Below, piece after piece: positions 1-7,061 of a stretch of 12,164 bases of DNA. Source of the DNA: UKL13-2 sp031368465. GTDB taxonomy: Bacteria > Pseudomonadota > Gammaproteobacteria > Burkholderiales > Usitatibacteraceae. The notes under the pieces are model-generated. The model searched no databases. It was not told the origin of the DNA and worked only from the letters and a program-made list of their open reading frames with translations. Position numbers and translations under genes: made by a program. The stretch is from assembly GCA_031368465.1 (NCBI GenBank), contig JANMNT010000032.1, positions 1 through 12,164 of the forward strand, given 5' to 3'. Every line of letters begins with the position of its first letter. Positions within the stretch are counted from its first letter, which is position 1.

Positions 1-66
1 GGAGTGATTTTGGCTTGGCTCGCGGCAGATGACGCTGCACGGAATGTCGAAAGGTCCAATCGATGA
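1..66 (+). CDS. C-terminal end of an unidentified gene (partial)
   Basis: Frame 1 is open from the first base to a TGA at 64-66 and encodes 21 residues ending in ...AADDAARNVERSNR. The TGA overlaps the ATG of the next gene in an ATGA arrangement, the usual sign of translational coupling within an operon, which is the main reason to believe this short open frame is real. Nothing can be said about function from 21 residues. A chance open frame of this length is quite possible, so confidence rests on the overlap and the compact packing of the genes downstream. Confidence 0.45.
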   Translation, partial: GVILAWLAADDAARNVERSNR

Positions 67-2423
67 CGAACTCACTTCGCCCACTTTATTTCGCAAGAGC
101 GCCAGCGACCCTACTAGCAATTGTCCTTTGGACCATTGTGCTGTTCAAAGTCCCGGCGATGGCCGAAGTTTGGATAGCAGACGAAAAGTCACTCTACAAA
201 ATTGATCTCGTTTCCAACCGCGTGGCATTTACAGTCTCCGCTTCTAAGGTGAAGCAGATTGTCATCGATCCAGTTGACGCTAGCGTCTGGACTTTGAATG
301 ACAAAACACTTACCAAGCGGGCCTCAACCGGGGCTGTCCTGATAGAGAAGAGTCTAGACGCGTTGGGTCTTGCCGGGGCCGATTTCTTGGTGATGGATGC
401 TAGGGACAGCTCGGTATGGGCGGGACCAGGCAAGGGCGCACAAAGCGCTGAGGTGCTAAAAAGAATTGATAGTGCCGGACAAGCTGTAGGTTCGATTACT
501 GCCCCTAAGAAGATTGACGGACTGCTTGTCGGACTTGACCGAAGTGTATGGGTACTAAGCGATAAACGACTGCTTCGTTATTCCGCTCCGGGGGTTCAGC
601 TGTCCAGTATTGACCTCAAGTCTCGAATGGAGGGTGAGCCAAAACTATTTGCCGTTGATTCCCTAGGTGCGTGGCTGTGGGTTTCAGCCGAAAAACGAAT
701 CGTTAGAGTGGACCTATCGAGCACTTCTGCGCCGCAATCTATGTGGTCATCGCCGGACAATGCGCGTGATATTTTGCTGGATGACACCCTCGGTCACCTC
801 TGGATACTGGGGGAAAAGCAGCTGTTTGGTTACGACCATTCAGGCGCAAGACTCTCCACGGTCGATCTAAAGGCGGCTGGGATCAAAGACCCAATCGTCG
901 GCACGTTCGATGCCTATACGCGCAGCATATTCATCGGCTACCAAGACGGCCTCGCGCGGTTTACTGACATGGGTGCGCAGCCGAAGCTAATCATCACACC
1001 TAGAGCCGTAAATGCCATAGGTGTTAGGCCGTTTATCTTGCGCTCAACACTCTCGATTGACTCGCCCAGCGCCGACGCGCTTGTGAACACAGTGACGCCA
1101 AAAATCATCTTCCGAATTGTTCCCCAGTGTGCAGGTAACCCATGCGGGTTTCTGCCATCTTTCTTGAATGGCTACCGGATTTCGGCGCTCCTGAATGGAC
1201 AGGCGATTGGGTCGACATATACATTTGACCCAGTCGCAGGGGTGACGAGTTACCTACCTACCGTACCACTTCTGCAGGGTCGCCACAGTATCAAGGCTAC
1301 CGCCACTGACGCCTTTGGCCGTGACTCCAACGAGGCAACCCTGACATTTTCCGTCGACACGGTACCGCCGGTGTTCCTAGCGCTCGATCCGAGCCTGGCT
1401 GTATCAACCAACCAAGCTTCGAGGCGTATTTCCGGCAGGCTCAACGAGCCGGGTACGCTGAAAATTGGCGCTACTAATGTCCCAGTCACAAATGACGGCG
1501 TATTCGGTTTCGAGCAGCCGCTACTGAACGGTGTTAATAGCATCGCTCTGACTGCGAAAGATTTGGCTGGTAATCAAACGAGTACGATTGTACAAATCAC
1601 TCTAGACAATATTCCACCGAAAATTAGCGGGATCGCTCCTCAGGATGGCAGTATCGCTGGAACTGCATCAATAATTGTCACCGGTACGGTAGACAAGTTG
1701 GCAACGGTAACCTTGACGCACAATGGCGTTTCCCAGATGTCTACGAATCTAAATTTCAGCTTCCCAATCAATCTATTGCCCGGTCTCAACGCCGTAGAAT
1801 TGAGGGCGACCGATCACGCAGGAAACACTGTGAAAACGTCGATAAATGTGACGTTGGCAACAGTGACATTGAGTACAAACAGTATTGCAAATCCGTTACC
1901 TTCCGGTACGACTGCCGTTCCGATTTCTGGCAATGTACAGGGTCCACCAAACACGCGCGTCATCGTGAATGCAACCAATGCACCGTTGGTCGGCAATGGT
2001 TTCTCTGCCAACGTTCCAGTTCGCCCGGGTGCCAATCTCATTACCATTACCGCAACGCCTCCAGAGGGCACGCCGGTCACCAGAACTATTACCGTGAACG
2101 TCGCGGTTGATCCGGTGGACGCCCCCTATGTCGAAATCTGGGCAGGACTTCAAAGCGCATTGCTCGCCGGAAACAAGGCTGCTGCGCTAGCGCTTATTGC
2201 GGCAGACTCTCGTGATCGATATGATCGCGTATTCAGTGAACTCTCGACCCATGAGATTACAGAAGTATTTGTATCGCTGTTTCGGCTGAGGCGAATTGAA
2301 GTCGATGACAATGTTGCCGAGTACTTTGCGAATAGAACGGAAGCAGGCACCGGTCGCGAGCTGGGGTTTTTTATCTACTTTGTGAAAGACGGAGACGGCA
2401 TATGGCGCATTTCAACGATGTGA
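63..2423 (+). CDS. Secreted seven-bladed beta-propeller protein with Ig-like repeats and NTF2-like C-terminus
   Basis: This is a 786-residue exported protein of unknown specific function. A hydrophobic N-terminal segment (about residues 14-30) ends in AMA (32-34), a plausible signal peptidase I site. Residues 35-310 hold seven repeats of the type SVWvlsdKrLlryd..G..l..idL, with aromatic anchors at W37, W76, W119, W163, W206, W247 and F290. The spacing is 39-44 residues, which fits a seven-bladed propeller of the NHL/SMP-30-like kind. A linker with C356 and C361 (possible disulfide) follows. Residues about 330-680 hold four bacterial Ig-like units, each ending in a form of 'G.N.I.l.A.D.aGN' (near 405-420, 489-504, 574-588 and 656-667), with VDTVPP and LDNIPP at unit boundaries. 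The last 100 residues (about 687-786) look like an NTF2/DUF4878-type alpha+beta domain ending FVKDGDGIWRIS; that assignment is tentative. The start is supported by GAAAGG at 49-54, 8 bases upstream. The protein probably acts outside the cytoplasm in binding or scaffolding with the next two gene products. Confidence 0.85.
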   Translation: MTNSLRPLYFARAPATLLAIVLWTIVLFKVPAMAEVWIADEKSLYKIDLVSNRVAFTVSASKVKQIVIDPVDASVWTLNDKTLTKRASTGAVLIEKSLDALGLAGADFLVMDARDSSVWAGPGKGAQSAEVLKRIDSAGQAVGSITAPKKIDGLLVGLDRSVWVLSDKRLLRYSAPGVQLSSIDLKSRMEGEPKLFAVDSLGAWLWVSAEKRIVRVDLSSTSAPQSMWSSPDNARDILLDDTLGHLWILGEKQLFGYDHSGARLSTVDLKAAGIKDPIVGTFDAYTRSIFIGYQDGLARFTDMGAQPKLIITPRAVNAIGVRPFILRSTLSIDSPSADALVNTVTPKIIFRIVPQCAGNPCGFLPSFLNGYRISALLNGQAIGSTYTFDPVAGVTSYLPTVPLLQGRHSIKATATDAFGRDSNEATLTFSVDTVPPVFLALDPSLAVSTNQASRRISGRLNEPGTLKIGATNVPVTNDGVFGFEQPLLNGVNSIALTAKDLAGNQTSTIVQITLDNIPPKISGIAPQDGSIAGTASIIVTGTVDKLATVTLTHNGVSQMSTNLNFSFPINLLPGLNAVELRATDHAGNTVKTSINVTLATVTLSTNSIANPLPSGTTAVPISGNVQGPPNTRVIVNATNAPLVGNGFSANVPVRPGANLITITATPPEGTPVTRTITVNVAVDPVDAPYVEIWAGLQSALLAGNKAAALALIAADSRDRYDRVFSELSTHEITEVFVSLFRLRRIEVDDNVAEYFANRTEAGTGRELGFFIYFVKDGDGIWRISTM

Positions 2424-3139
2424 ATCCCGTATCCCTGTTGTTTCGTGCATTGATTGCAATGACCGCGTTCGTCACGCTATCGTCATGCGCAGTCACCTAT
2501 CAATTCGACCCGATTGAAGCATGGGTGGTGGATGCAGAAACCGGCAAACCGATCGAAGGAGCGGTAGTCACGGCGAATTGGGAGTTGGTGAAAGGTAGCC
2601 TCGATGGGCCGCGCTATTTTGGGCAGCTTGAGGTGAAGGAAACCGTGACCGACAAGAGCGGGCGTTTCTTCTTTGGCGGCTTTAGTAAAGAAGATAAATC
2701 TGGCGCGGAGCTGCGTGATAGTGATCCGCAGATTATCGTCTTCAAGGCGGGTTACGAGTTTCAGCGATTCGTGAACACGTATCGAGATGGTGGGGCGGGG
2801 CTCAAAAGGACGCAGCGGACTGCGGAGGTGAATGGAAAACGGGTTCAGCTCCGGCCCATGCAAACTGATGGGCGGAGTTTGGATAGGAGTCACTCGGATC
2901 TTATTGGTCGCCTTGGATTCGTGACACAAGTGATGCCAGGATTGCGAGAGACTGAGAGGTGTTACTGGCAACAAATTCCCCAGATGATTTTGGAGACAAA
3001 TAGGCAAGAGCAGTTGATGAGAAAGATGGGAATCAAGAATATTTCATCGCTATTTGATGATTTGGTGTACAACAGCGACAGGCTCACGGCTGATGCAAAG
3101 ATCGAGTGCGTCGCACCAAGAAAATTATTCTTGAAGTGA
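2402..3139 (+). CDS. Lipoprotein with carboxypeptidase-regulatory-like domain
   Basis: This 245-residue protein has an N-terminal hydrophobic stretch ending in a lipobox LSSC (residues 26-29), so it should be lipidated on C29. Residue 30 is Ala, not Asp, which predicts sorting to the outer membrane. Residues about 37-118 contain the pattern VVDAETGKPIEGAVVTANW followed by a T.TDksGrF.F.g segment and iivfKaGYe, the signature of the transthyretin-like carboxypeptidase regulatory (CarboxypepD_reg) fold, usually a non-catalytic beta-sandwich. Residues 120-245 match nothing I know and include C187 and C236. The first 22 bases overlap the end of the upstream gene. The start at 2402 is preferred because GGAG at 2391-2394 is 7 bases upstream; a GTG at 2420 that overlaps the upstream TGA is an alternative and keeps the same signal peptide. 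The tight overlap implies coupled translation and a shared role with its neighbours. Confidence 0.82.
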   Translation: MAHFNDVNPVSLLFRALIAMTAFVTLSSCAVTYQFDPIEAWVVDAETGKPIEGAVVTANWELVKGSLDGPRYFGQLEVKETVTDKSGRFFFGGFSKEDKSGAELRDSDPQIIVFKAGYEFQRFVNTYRDGGAGLKRTQRTAEVNGKRVQLRPMQTDGRSLDRSHSDLIGRLGFVTQVMPGLRETERCYWQQIPQMILETNRQEQLMRKMGIKNISSLFDDLVYNSDRLTADAKIECVAPRKLFLK

Positions 3140-3146
3140 GCCAATC

Positions 3147-6100
3147 ATGAGGACTATCTCTGTCCGTTCTCTTGCGTTAACGTTTTGTGGGCTGCTTGCG
3201 TTTGGTGCGGTAGCGTACGAACCCATTACTCATAGCATCTTGTCTGAGACCGCTCTAAAGAGGTCAGTGCTACTCACAGATGCAGCGAAACTTAATGGCA
3301 TGGGGTTGAAATCCGCAGTAGATAGTAATGGCAACCGATTTGCGAATAGTAACGGCGATGCTGAGCAGACCATCATTGCCCTTATCCGCTTCGGTGCCGC
3401 ATGGGAAGACAACCGTGGCTTTATGCAAGCCACTCGCCACTTCTACAACCCGGTAGACGGAAGCAAGCTGCTGCCACTCGTTGGCGCGGCTTCCCCTGAT
3501 TGGGCGCTCGAAGACAACGGCCTGAAGGATGGCCAAGCCTACTCATATCGGCTGATGCGTCGTAATTTCCTCAAAGCACTGACAGACCCAACAAAGTCTG
3601 ATCGCGATATTGCGTGGGGTCTGACCTTTCAGACTCTGGGGCACGTAATGCACCATTTGCAAGACATGGCGCAGCCGCAGCACGTTCGCGGGGACAGGCA
3701 CTGCGATAATGCCTTTTGCAAAGCACTGTCCGTTTTTGGGGCCTTTAGCCCCAGCGTGTTTGAAAAGCGAATCGAAACTAATTTGCCAGATTATGGCGAC
3801 TACCCGGCCGTCTATTCCGAAGCCGATTCAGCGACCTTCAATTCGCCACGCAAGTTCTGGCACACGAACCCGCCTGGTGGGCAGGCAACAGGCAAAGGTA
3901 TCGCCGAATTTACCAACCATAACTTCATATCGGCGGGGACAAATTTTGACAAGCCCAATCTGTTTCCCGCGCCCAAATTGCTCGGGCTCTACCGAGAAGA
4001 GAAAACGATTGCAGAACTTTGTGCAGAACCGGGCGCGCGTTGCACTGTCCCCGGTCTTTCCGGCTTAGTCACCTTCTGGGGAAACCGTGTAAGGGATGCA
4101 TACACAGGAGAGTTATTTCTGAACTCGCGAATGACAACCCTTTCCGTTTTTGATGCCGCGCTCGAGAAGGCTGGCAAAGCGCAACTCTTTTCCTACAATA
4201 GGTTCAACGCCGATGCGGCCGCCCGGATTCTCGTGCCCCGCGCGGTGGGTTATTCAGCCGGCATGATCAACTATTTTTTTCGAGGAGAACTTGGACTGGT
4301 TGAGGATTCCACGAGACCGGGGTTCTATTCGATTGTCAATAACGGTCCCGAACGCATGGTGGGAAGATTCGGTCTTTACTACGACGATGTCAACGATGTT
4401 CGACGGATGCATCGCTATTGGGATTTGGACATCGCTGATGGCACCAGCGTACCAGTCGGCAGGATTGATGAAGCGTTTAGTCCTGCGCCGAAAACGAGTG
4501 GACAATATATGTTGGTCTTTAATGGAGACATGGGAGAGGAAACGCGTGCCGCGAATGGCGTTGGTGCGGTCGCCGGTGCTGTTGTGAAATTGCCACCTTC
4601 AACAGTCGAATATTTTTATTCAGCAAACATTCCGCCCATCGGTCAGTGCAGACAATTGAGCATCGTCAGGATTAACCCGCCGCAGCCAGTTAGGCAACTG
4701 GCCCCGACTTTGCCGCCGCTCTCTGATTATTACCCGCAAGTGAAGCAAAATTATCCAACCTCGACGACCATTTCCTCCTATGTGGACCGCCCTGAGCAGC
4801 GGTATCACTCGCCTGTGGTTGACAGAAATACAGGCGGTTTGGGTTACCTCTACAACCTACATACAGTCATTAATGGTACTTCGCTTTACACTGCGCCGCC
4901 ACCCGATGGTACAGGTCCGCCTCCGTCACCCTATGCATTATGGTCGGGTAACTTCAAGGTGATTTTCACGGTACCCGGAACCGGCTTGGTTGATATCGTT
5001 GGCGGCTTCGTCGATCTTCTGCCCGAAATGAATGCCCGACGTGAAGCGCAGCGAAGTGAATACGATGGATTGCAGGCAGCGTATGATGCGGAGCATGCGG
5101 CAAAGTTGGCAAGTGCGCGGTACCAAAGGCGGACCCAAGTCATGCTGAGCGACGGCGCTGTGCTTGCATCAGCACCCTATTCGATTGAACAGAATGGCGA
5201 TTTAAGAGATTTTCCGGAGGTTGTACAGTGGAGCGGCGCGGGCTGGTTACAGTTATTCGATAGGAAATCTGGCGTGTACTCAACCGGTAAGCGGCCTTCC
5301 TTTAGCGTGCCACCCGATGTGTGTCCACCAACCGCCTTCGATACAGCGCCCTCCCCCCCAGTCGGGAGTAGCTCGCAATGGGTAGCCGATTGGGCTAACG
5401 CTCGTCAAGTGGCCGACGCACGGGAAAGGGTCAGGCTAAAGTTGCAATTCCAACAAATGATCGATGATTTGAATAACGGCAACGTGGCAAATGAGATCCT
5501 AAAATCTTTGCGGCAACACCCGCTCTCTGCAAACACATTCGTCAAACCAAGAATGGAAGTTAACGTGCAATCAAGCACTGTCGGATCGGGCGACTCCGTA
5601 CTTGAAACCAAAGTTGTAACCCTGTCGTATCGGGTACAGGACAGCGCAGGTCTTTGGGCTACCAAATCCGAAATAATCACCGGCACCAAGAACACGGCGA
5701 TCACCCGCATGCTGGTTGACTCTGAGGGAGTAGCCGATGCGAATAAACAGTTTACGACGGTGACTTATACCAATTGGTTACCGATCAATCCGACGGGCGC
5801 ATCGGAATTGGGTGACTGGACCTATGTGAGAGACGATGGCGCCGGTATTGCCCAAATTCAAAATGGACGGGTCGTGTATGGGGCGACAACAATAAATGAA
5901 ACACTAGACGCCTACGGAAGCCAGTATTCGCCTAAATTCCCGTATTCCTCAGATTCGCGGGTCTATTCCTATCCGCAAATCTACTACCAGTACCGTGCAG
6001 AGGTTGCCCGCCAGTTTGACAGTACATGGTGGGCTTGGAAGGTGACGGCAGAAAGCTCGGATGACCCGGTGATCCAGCAGGAGCCACCGCGGCAAGCCAA

Positions 6101-6482
6101 TGTTGCATGGCTAGATTCGACTTTCGCCGACGGCGAAGAAGTCGAACTTTTTCCTTTGTCGACAGTGCACCAAACGTTGGGAGATCTCGGTGGTTTTCCG
6201 CAGGAAGCGGATGTCGACGATTCGTCCAAGATTCAACTGAAGTCGACCGGCAGCATGACAATCCGCTACGACTACCTGAGCGGGAAGTGGTCTTTAGTCG
6301 GTGTAAGAAATTTGGCTGTGCCGACATACGCAAAGGCTTCCGGCGTCAACTTTGTTTTCCGCGCTAAAGCTGATCGGGTAAGCATGTGGCCAGACGTCGC
6401 AGATGTGTTCTTGAATCAGCAAACGGAAATACAGGACACGCCCGATCAATACCCATTCTTTGCCACCTTGCGGCAACGGTAG
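3147..6482 (+). CDS. Large secreted protein with zinc-dependent phospholipase C/P1-nuclease-like N-terminal domain
   Basis: This is an 1111-residue exported protein. A signal peptide with cleavage after AVA (22-24) is followed by YEPITHS. Residues 25 to about 380 resemble the zinc-dependent phospholipase C/S1-P1 nuclease fold. H29 lies near the mature N-terminus and D88 and H97 (RHFYNP) follow; H169-x3-D173 plus H179 (in LGHVMHHLQDMAQPQH) reproduces the spacing of the H118-x3-D122...H128 zinc ligands of Bacillus cereus phospholipase C. The last ligand pair is not obvious; the FTNHNFIS segment near 255-262 may hold it. Substrate (phospholipid, nucleic acid or other) cannot be told. Residues about 390-1111 match no family I recognise: proline-rich stretches (about 509-530 and 583-594), a charged helical segment (about 627-665), and a Tyr/Trp-rich C-terminal half. 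The gene starts 7 bases after the lipoprotein stop with only a weak ribosome binding site, fitting coupled translation. No clear terminator follows it. Confidence 0.82.
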   Translation: MRTISVRSLALTFCGLLAFGAVAYEPITHSILSETALKRSVLLTDAAKLNGMGLKSAVDSNGNRFANSNGDAEQTIIALIRFGAAWEDNRGFMQATRHFYNPVDGSKLLPLVGAASPDWALEDNGLKDGQAYSYRLMRRNFLKALTDPTKSDRDIAWGLTFQTLGHVMHHLQDMAQPQHVRGDRHCDNAFCKALSVFGAFSPSVFEKRIETNLPDYGDYPAVYSEADSATFNSPRKFWHTNPPGGQATGKGIAEFTNHNFISAGTNFDKPNLFPAPKLLGLYREEKTIAELCAEPGARCTVPGLSGLVTFWGNRVRDAYTGELFLNSRMTTLSVFDAALEKAGKAQLFSYNRFNADAAARILVPRAVGYSAGMINYFFRGELGLVEDSTRPGFYSIVNNGPERMVGRFGLYYDDVNDVRRMHRYWDLDIADGTSVPVGRIDEAFSPAPKTSGQYMLVFNGDMGEETRAANGVGAVAGAVVKLPPSTVEYFYSANIPPIGQCRQLSIVRINPPQPVRQLAPTLPPLSDYYPQVKQNYPTSTTISSYVDRPEQRYHSPVVDRNTGGLGYLYNLHTVINGTSLYTAPPPDGTGPPPSPYALWSGNFKVIFTVPGTGLVDIVGGFVDLLPEMNARREAQRSEYDGLQAAYDAEHAAKLASARYQRRTQVMLSDGAVLASAPYSIEQNGDLRDFPEVVQWSGAGWLQLFDRKSGVYSTGKRPSFSVPPDVCPPTAFDTAPSPPVGSSSQWVADWANARQVADARERVRLKLQFQQMIDDLNNGNVANEILKSLRQHPLSANTFVKPRMEVNVQSSTVGSGDSVLETKVVTLSYRVQDSAGLWATKSEIITGTKNTAITRMLVDSEGVADANKQFTTVTYTNWLPINPTGASELGDWTYVRDDGAGIAQIQNGRVVYGATTINETLDAYGSQYSPKFPYSSDSRVYSYPQIYYQYRAEVARQFDSTWWAWKVTAESSDDPVIQQEPPRQANVAWLDSTFADGEEVELFPLSTVHQTLGDLGGFPQEADVDDSSKIQLKSTGSMTIRYDYLSGKWSLVGVRNLAVPTYAKASGVNFVFRAKADRVSMWPDVADVFLNQQTEIQDTPDQYPFFATLRQR

Positions 6483-6701
6483 GTTGAGCGGTTCGGGCGA
6501 TACGGACAGCACCAGGCTCTCGATTGTCGCGAACGTCGTAGTTTGAGCGCCCGGACCATGCCAATCAGCGGTTTGGACTGGCTAACCGACTTTTCACAAC
6601 GGTGTGATGGGAGGTTCGATCGGTCTGAACTCACCTACTGATAGCGCATTTAAGTCGGCGTTGGCGCGTCAAACTCAGTCTATAGTCAAAAGGACTTTTT
6701 T
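6483..6701. other. Gene-free stretch, possible decayed repeat or gene remnant
   Basis: I see no gene here. One + strand frame stays open from about 6488 to 6645 but has neither a good start nor a recognisable protein pattern. The arginine/serine-rich translations on both strands are typical of structured intergenic repeats rather than coding DNA. A small imperfect inverted repeat AGGTTC...GAACtcACCT lies near 6612-6636. No intrinsic terminator is visible after the upstream operon. Confidence 0.3.
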
Positions 6702-6887
6702 CAGAACAGTATCGCCATTGCCTACGACGTCGATGGCACCTTCCGGCCCAAGCCGACGCTGGAATACGCCGTGATGCCCCAGATTGGTGTCGAGCCCAAC
6801 GAGTTCAGGGCGCAGCTGCACAAAGAGGCACGAAAAATGGGTGCGGCCCCGATGCTGACAGACACAAAGCTGCTGATGGACACATAA
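6702..6887 (+). pseudogene. Relic of a HAD-family phosphatase (N-terminal fragment)
   Basis: In one frame the sequence reads IAIAYDVDGTFRPKP, then EYAVMPQIGVEPNEF, then ARKMGAAPMLTDTKLLMD and a TAA at 6885-6887. This matches the start of a HAD-superfamily family whose members begin with roughly 'IAIaYDfDGTLapgnmqEy.fiP.LG....eFw.e....A' and then an YM-LML segment. The nucleophile motif DVDGT is intact. There is no ATG, GTG or TTG at the expected start: the frame is open back to 6654 without one, although an AAAAGGA that could be an old ribosome binding site lies at 6688-6694. The fragment ends after about 61 residues, whereas HAD phosphatases usually have 200-300. It is best read as a truncated, start-less relic. 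Family assignment is from pattern memory and is moderately sure. Confidence 0.6.
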
Positions 6888-6902
6888 CGTCAAACATGCC
6901 TA

Positions 6903-6930
6903 TTGACGGACGTTTTCAGGCTTTTATGCT
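6903..6930 (+). promoter_or_regulatory. Possible sigma-70 promoter upstream of glnS
   Basis: TTGACG at 6903-6908 (5 of 6 matches to TTGACA) and TATGCT at 6925-6930 (4 of 6 to TATAAT) are separated by 16 bases. This would leave a 5' leader of roughly 125 bases before glnS. It overlaps one arm of the inverted repeat at 6905-6944. The call is from consensus only. Confidence 0.3.
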
Positions 6931-6944
6931 TGATAAAGTCCGTC
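6905..6944. repeat. Inverted repeat GACGGAC/GTCCGTC
   Basis: GACGGAC (6905-6911) and GTCCGTC (6938-6944) are a perfect 7-base inverted pair with a 26-base loop, followed by a short TTT. It could be a weak terminator for whatever preceded the HAD relic, or a regulatory hairpin in a glnS leader. The long loop makes chance occurrence possible. Confidence 0.25.
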
Positions 6945-6962
6945 TTTGCTAGGGTTTCATAT

Positions 6963-6991
6963 TTGACCGTATCGCCTGCCGAGACTATTGC
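6963..6991 (+). promoter_or_regulatory. Second possible sigma-70 promoter upstream of glnS
   Basis: TTGACC at 6963-6968 (5 of 6 matches) and TATTGC at 6986-6991 (3 of 6) have a 17-base spacer, placing a start site near 6998 and a leader of about 65 bases. It is an alternative to, or second start beside, the candidate at 6903-6930. Confidence 0.25.
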
Positions 6992-7061
6992 GATTTGTCA
7001 CACCGATGCGTTACAGGCGAAAATAGGGCCTTAACCTTCAAGTGTCCCGACCCGCAAACGA

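Noticed and set aside
2483..3007. Long open frame (174 codons) on the minus strand opposite the lipoprotein gene
   Set aside because: It is the complement of a gene with a clear lipobox, domain pattern and ribosome binding site; its own translation shows no family pattern.
4274..4280. Run of seven T inside the large exported protein gene as a possible frameshift site
   Set aside because: The frame continues intact for over 2 kb with consistent protein character, so no frameshift is needed.
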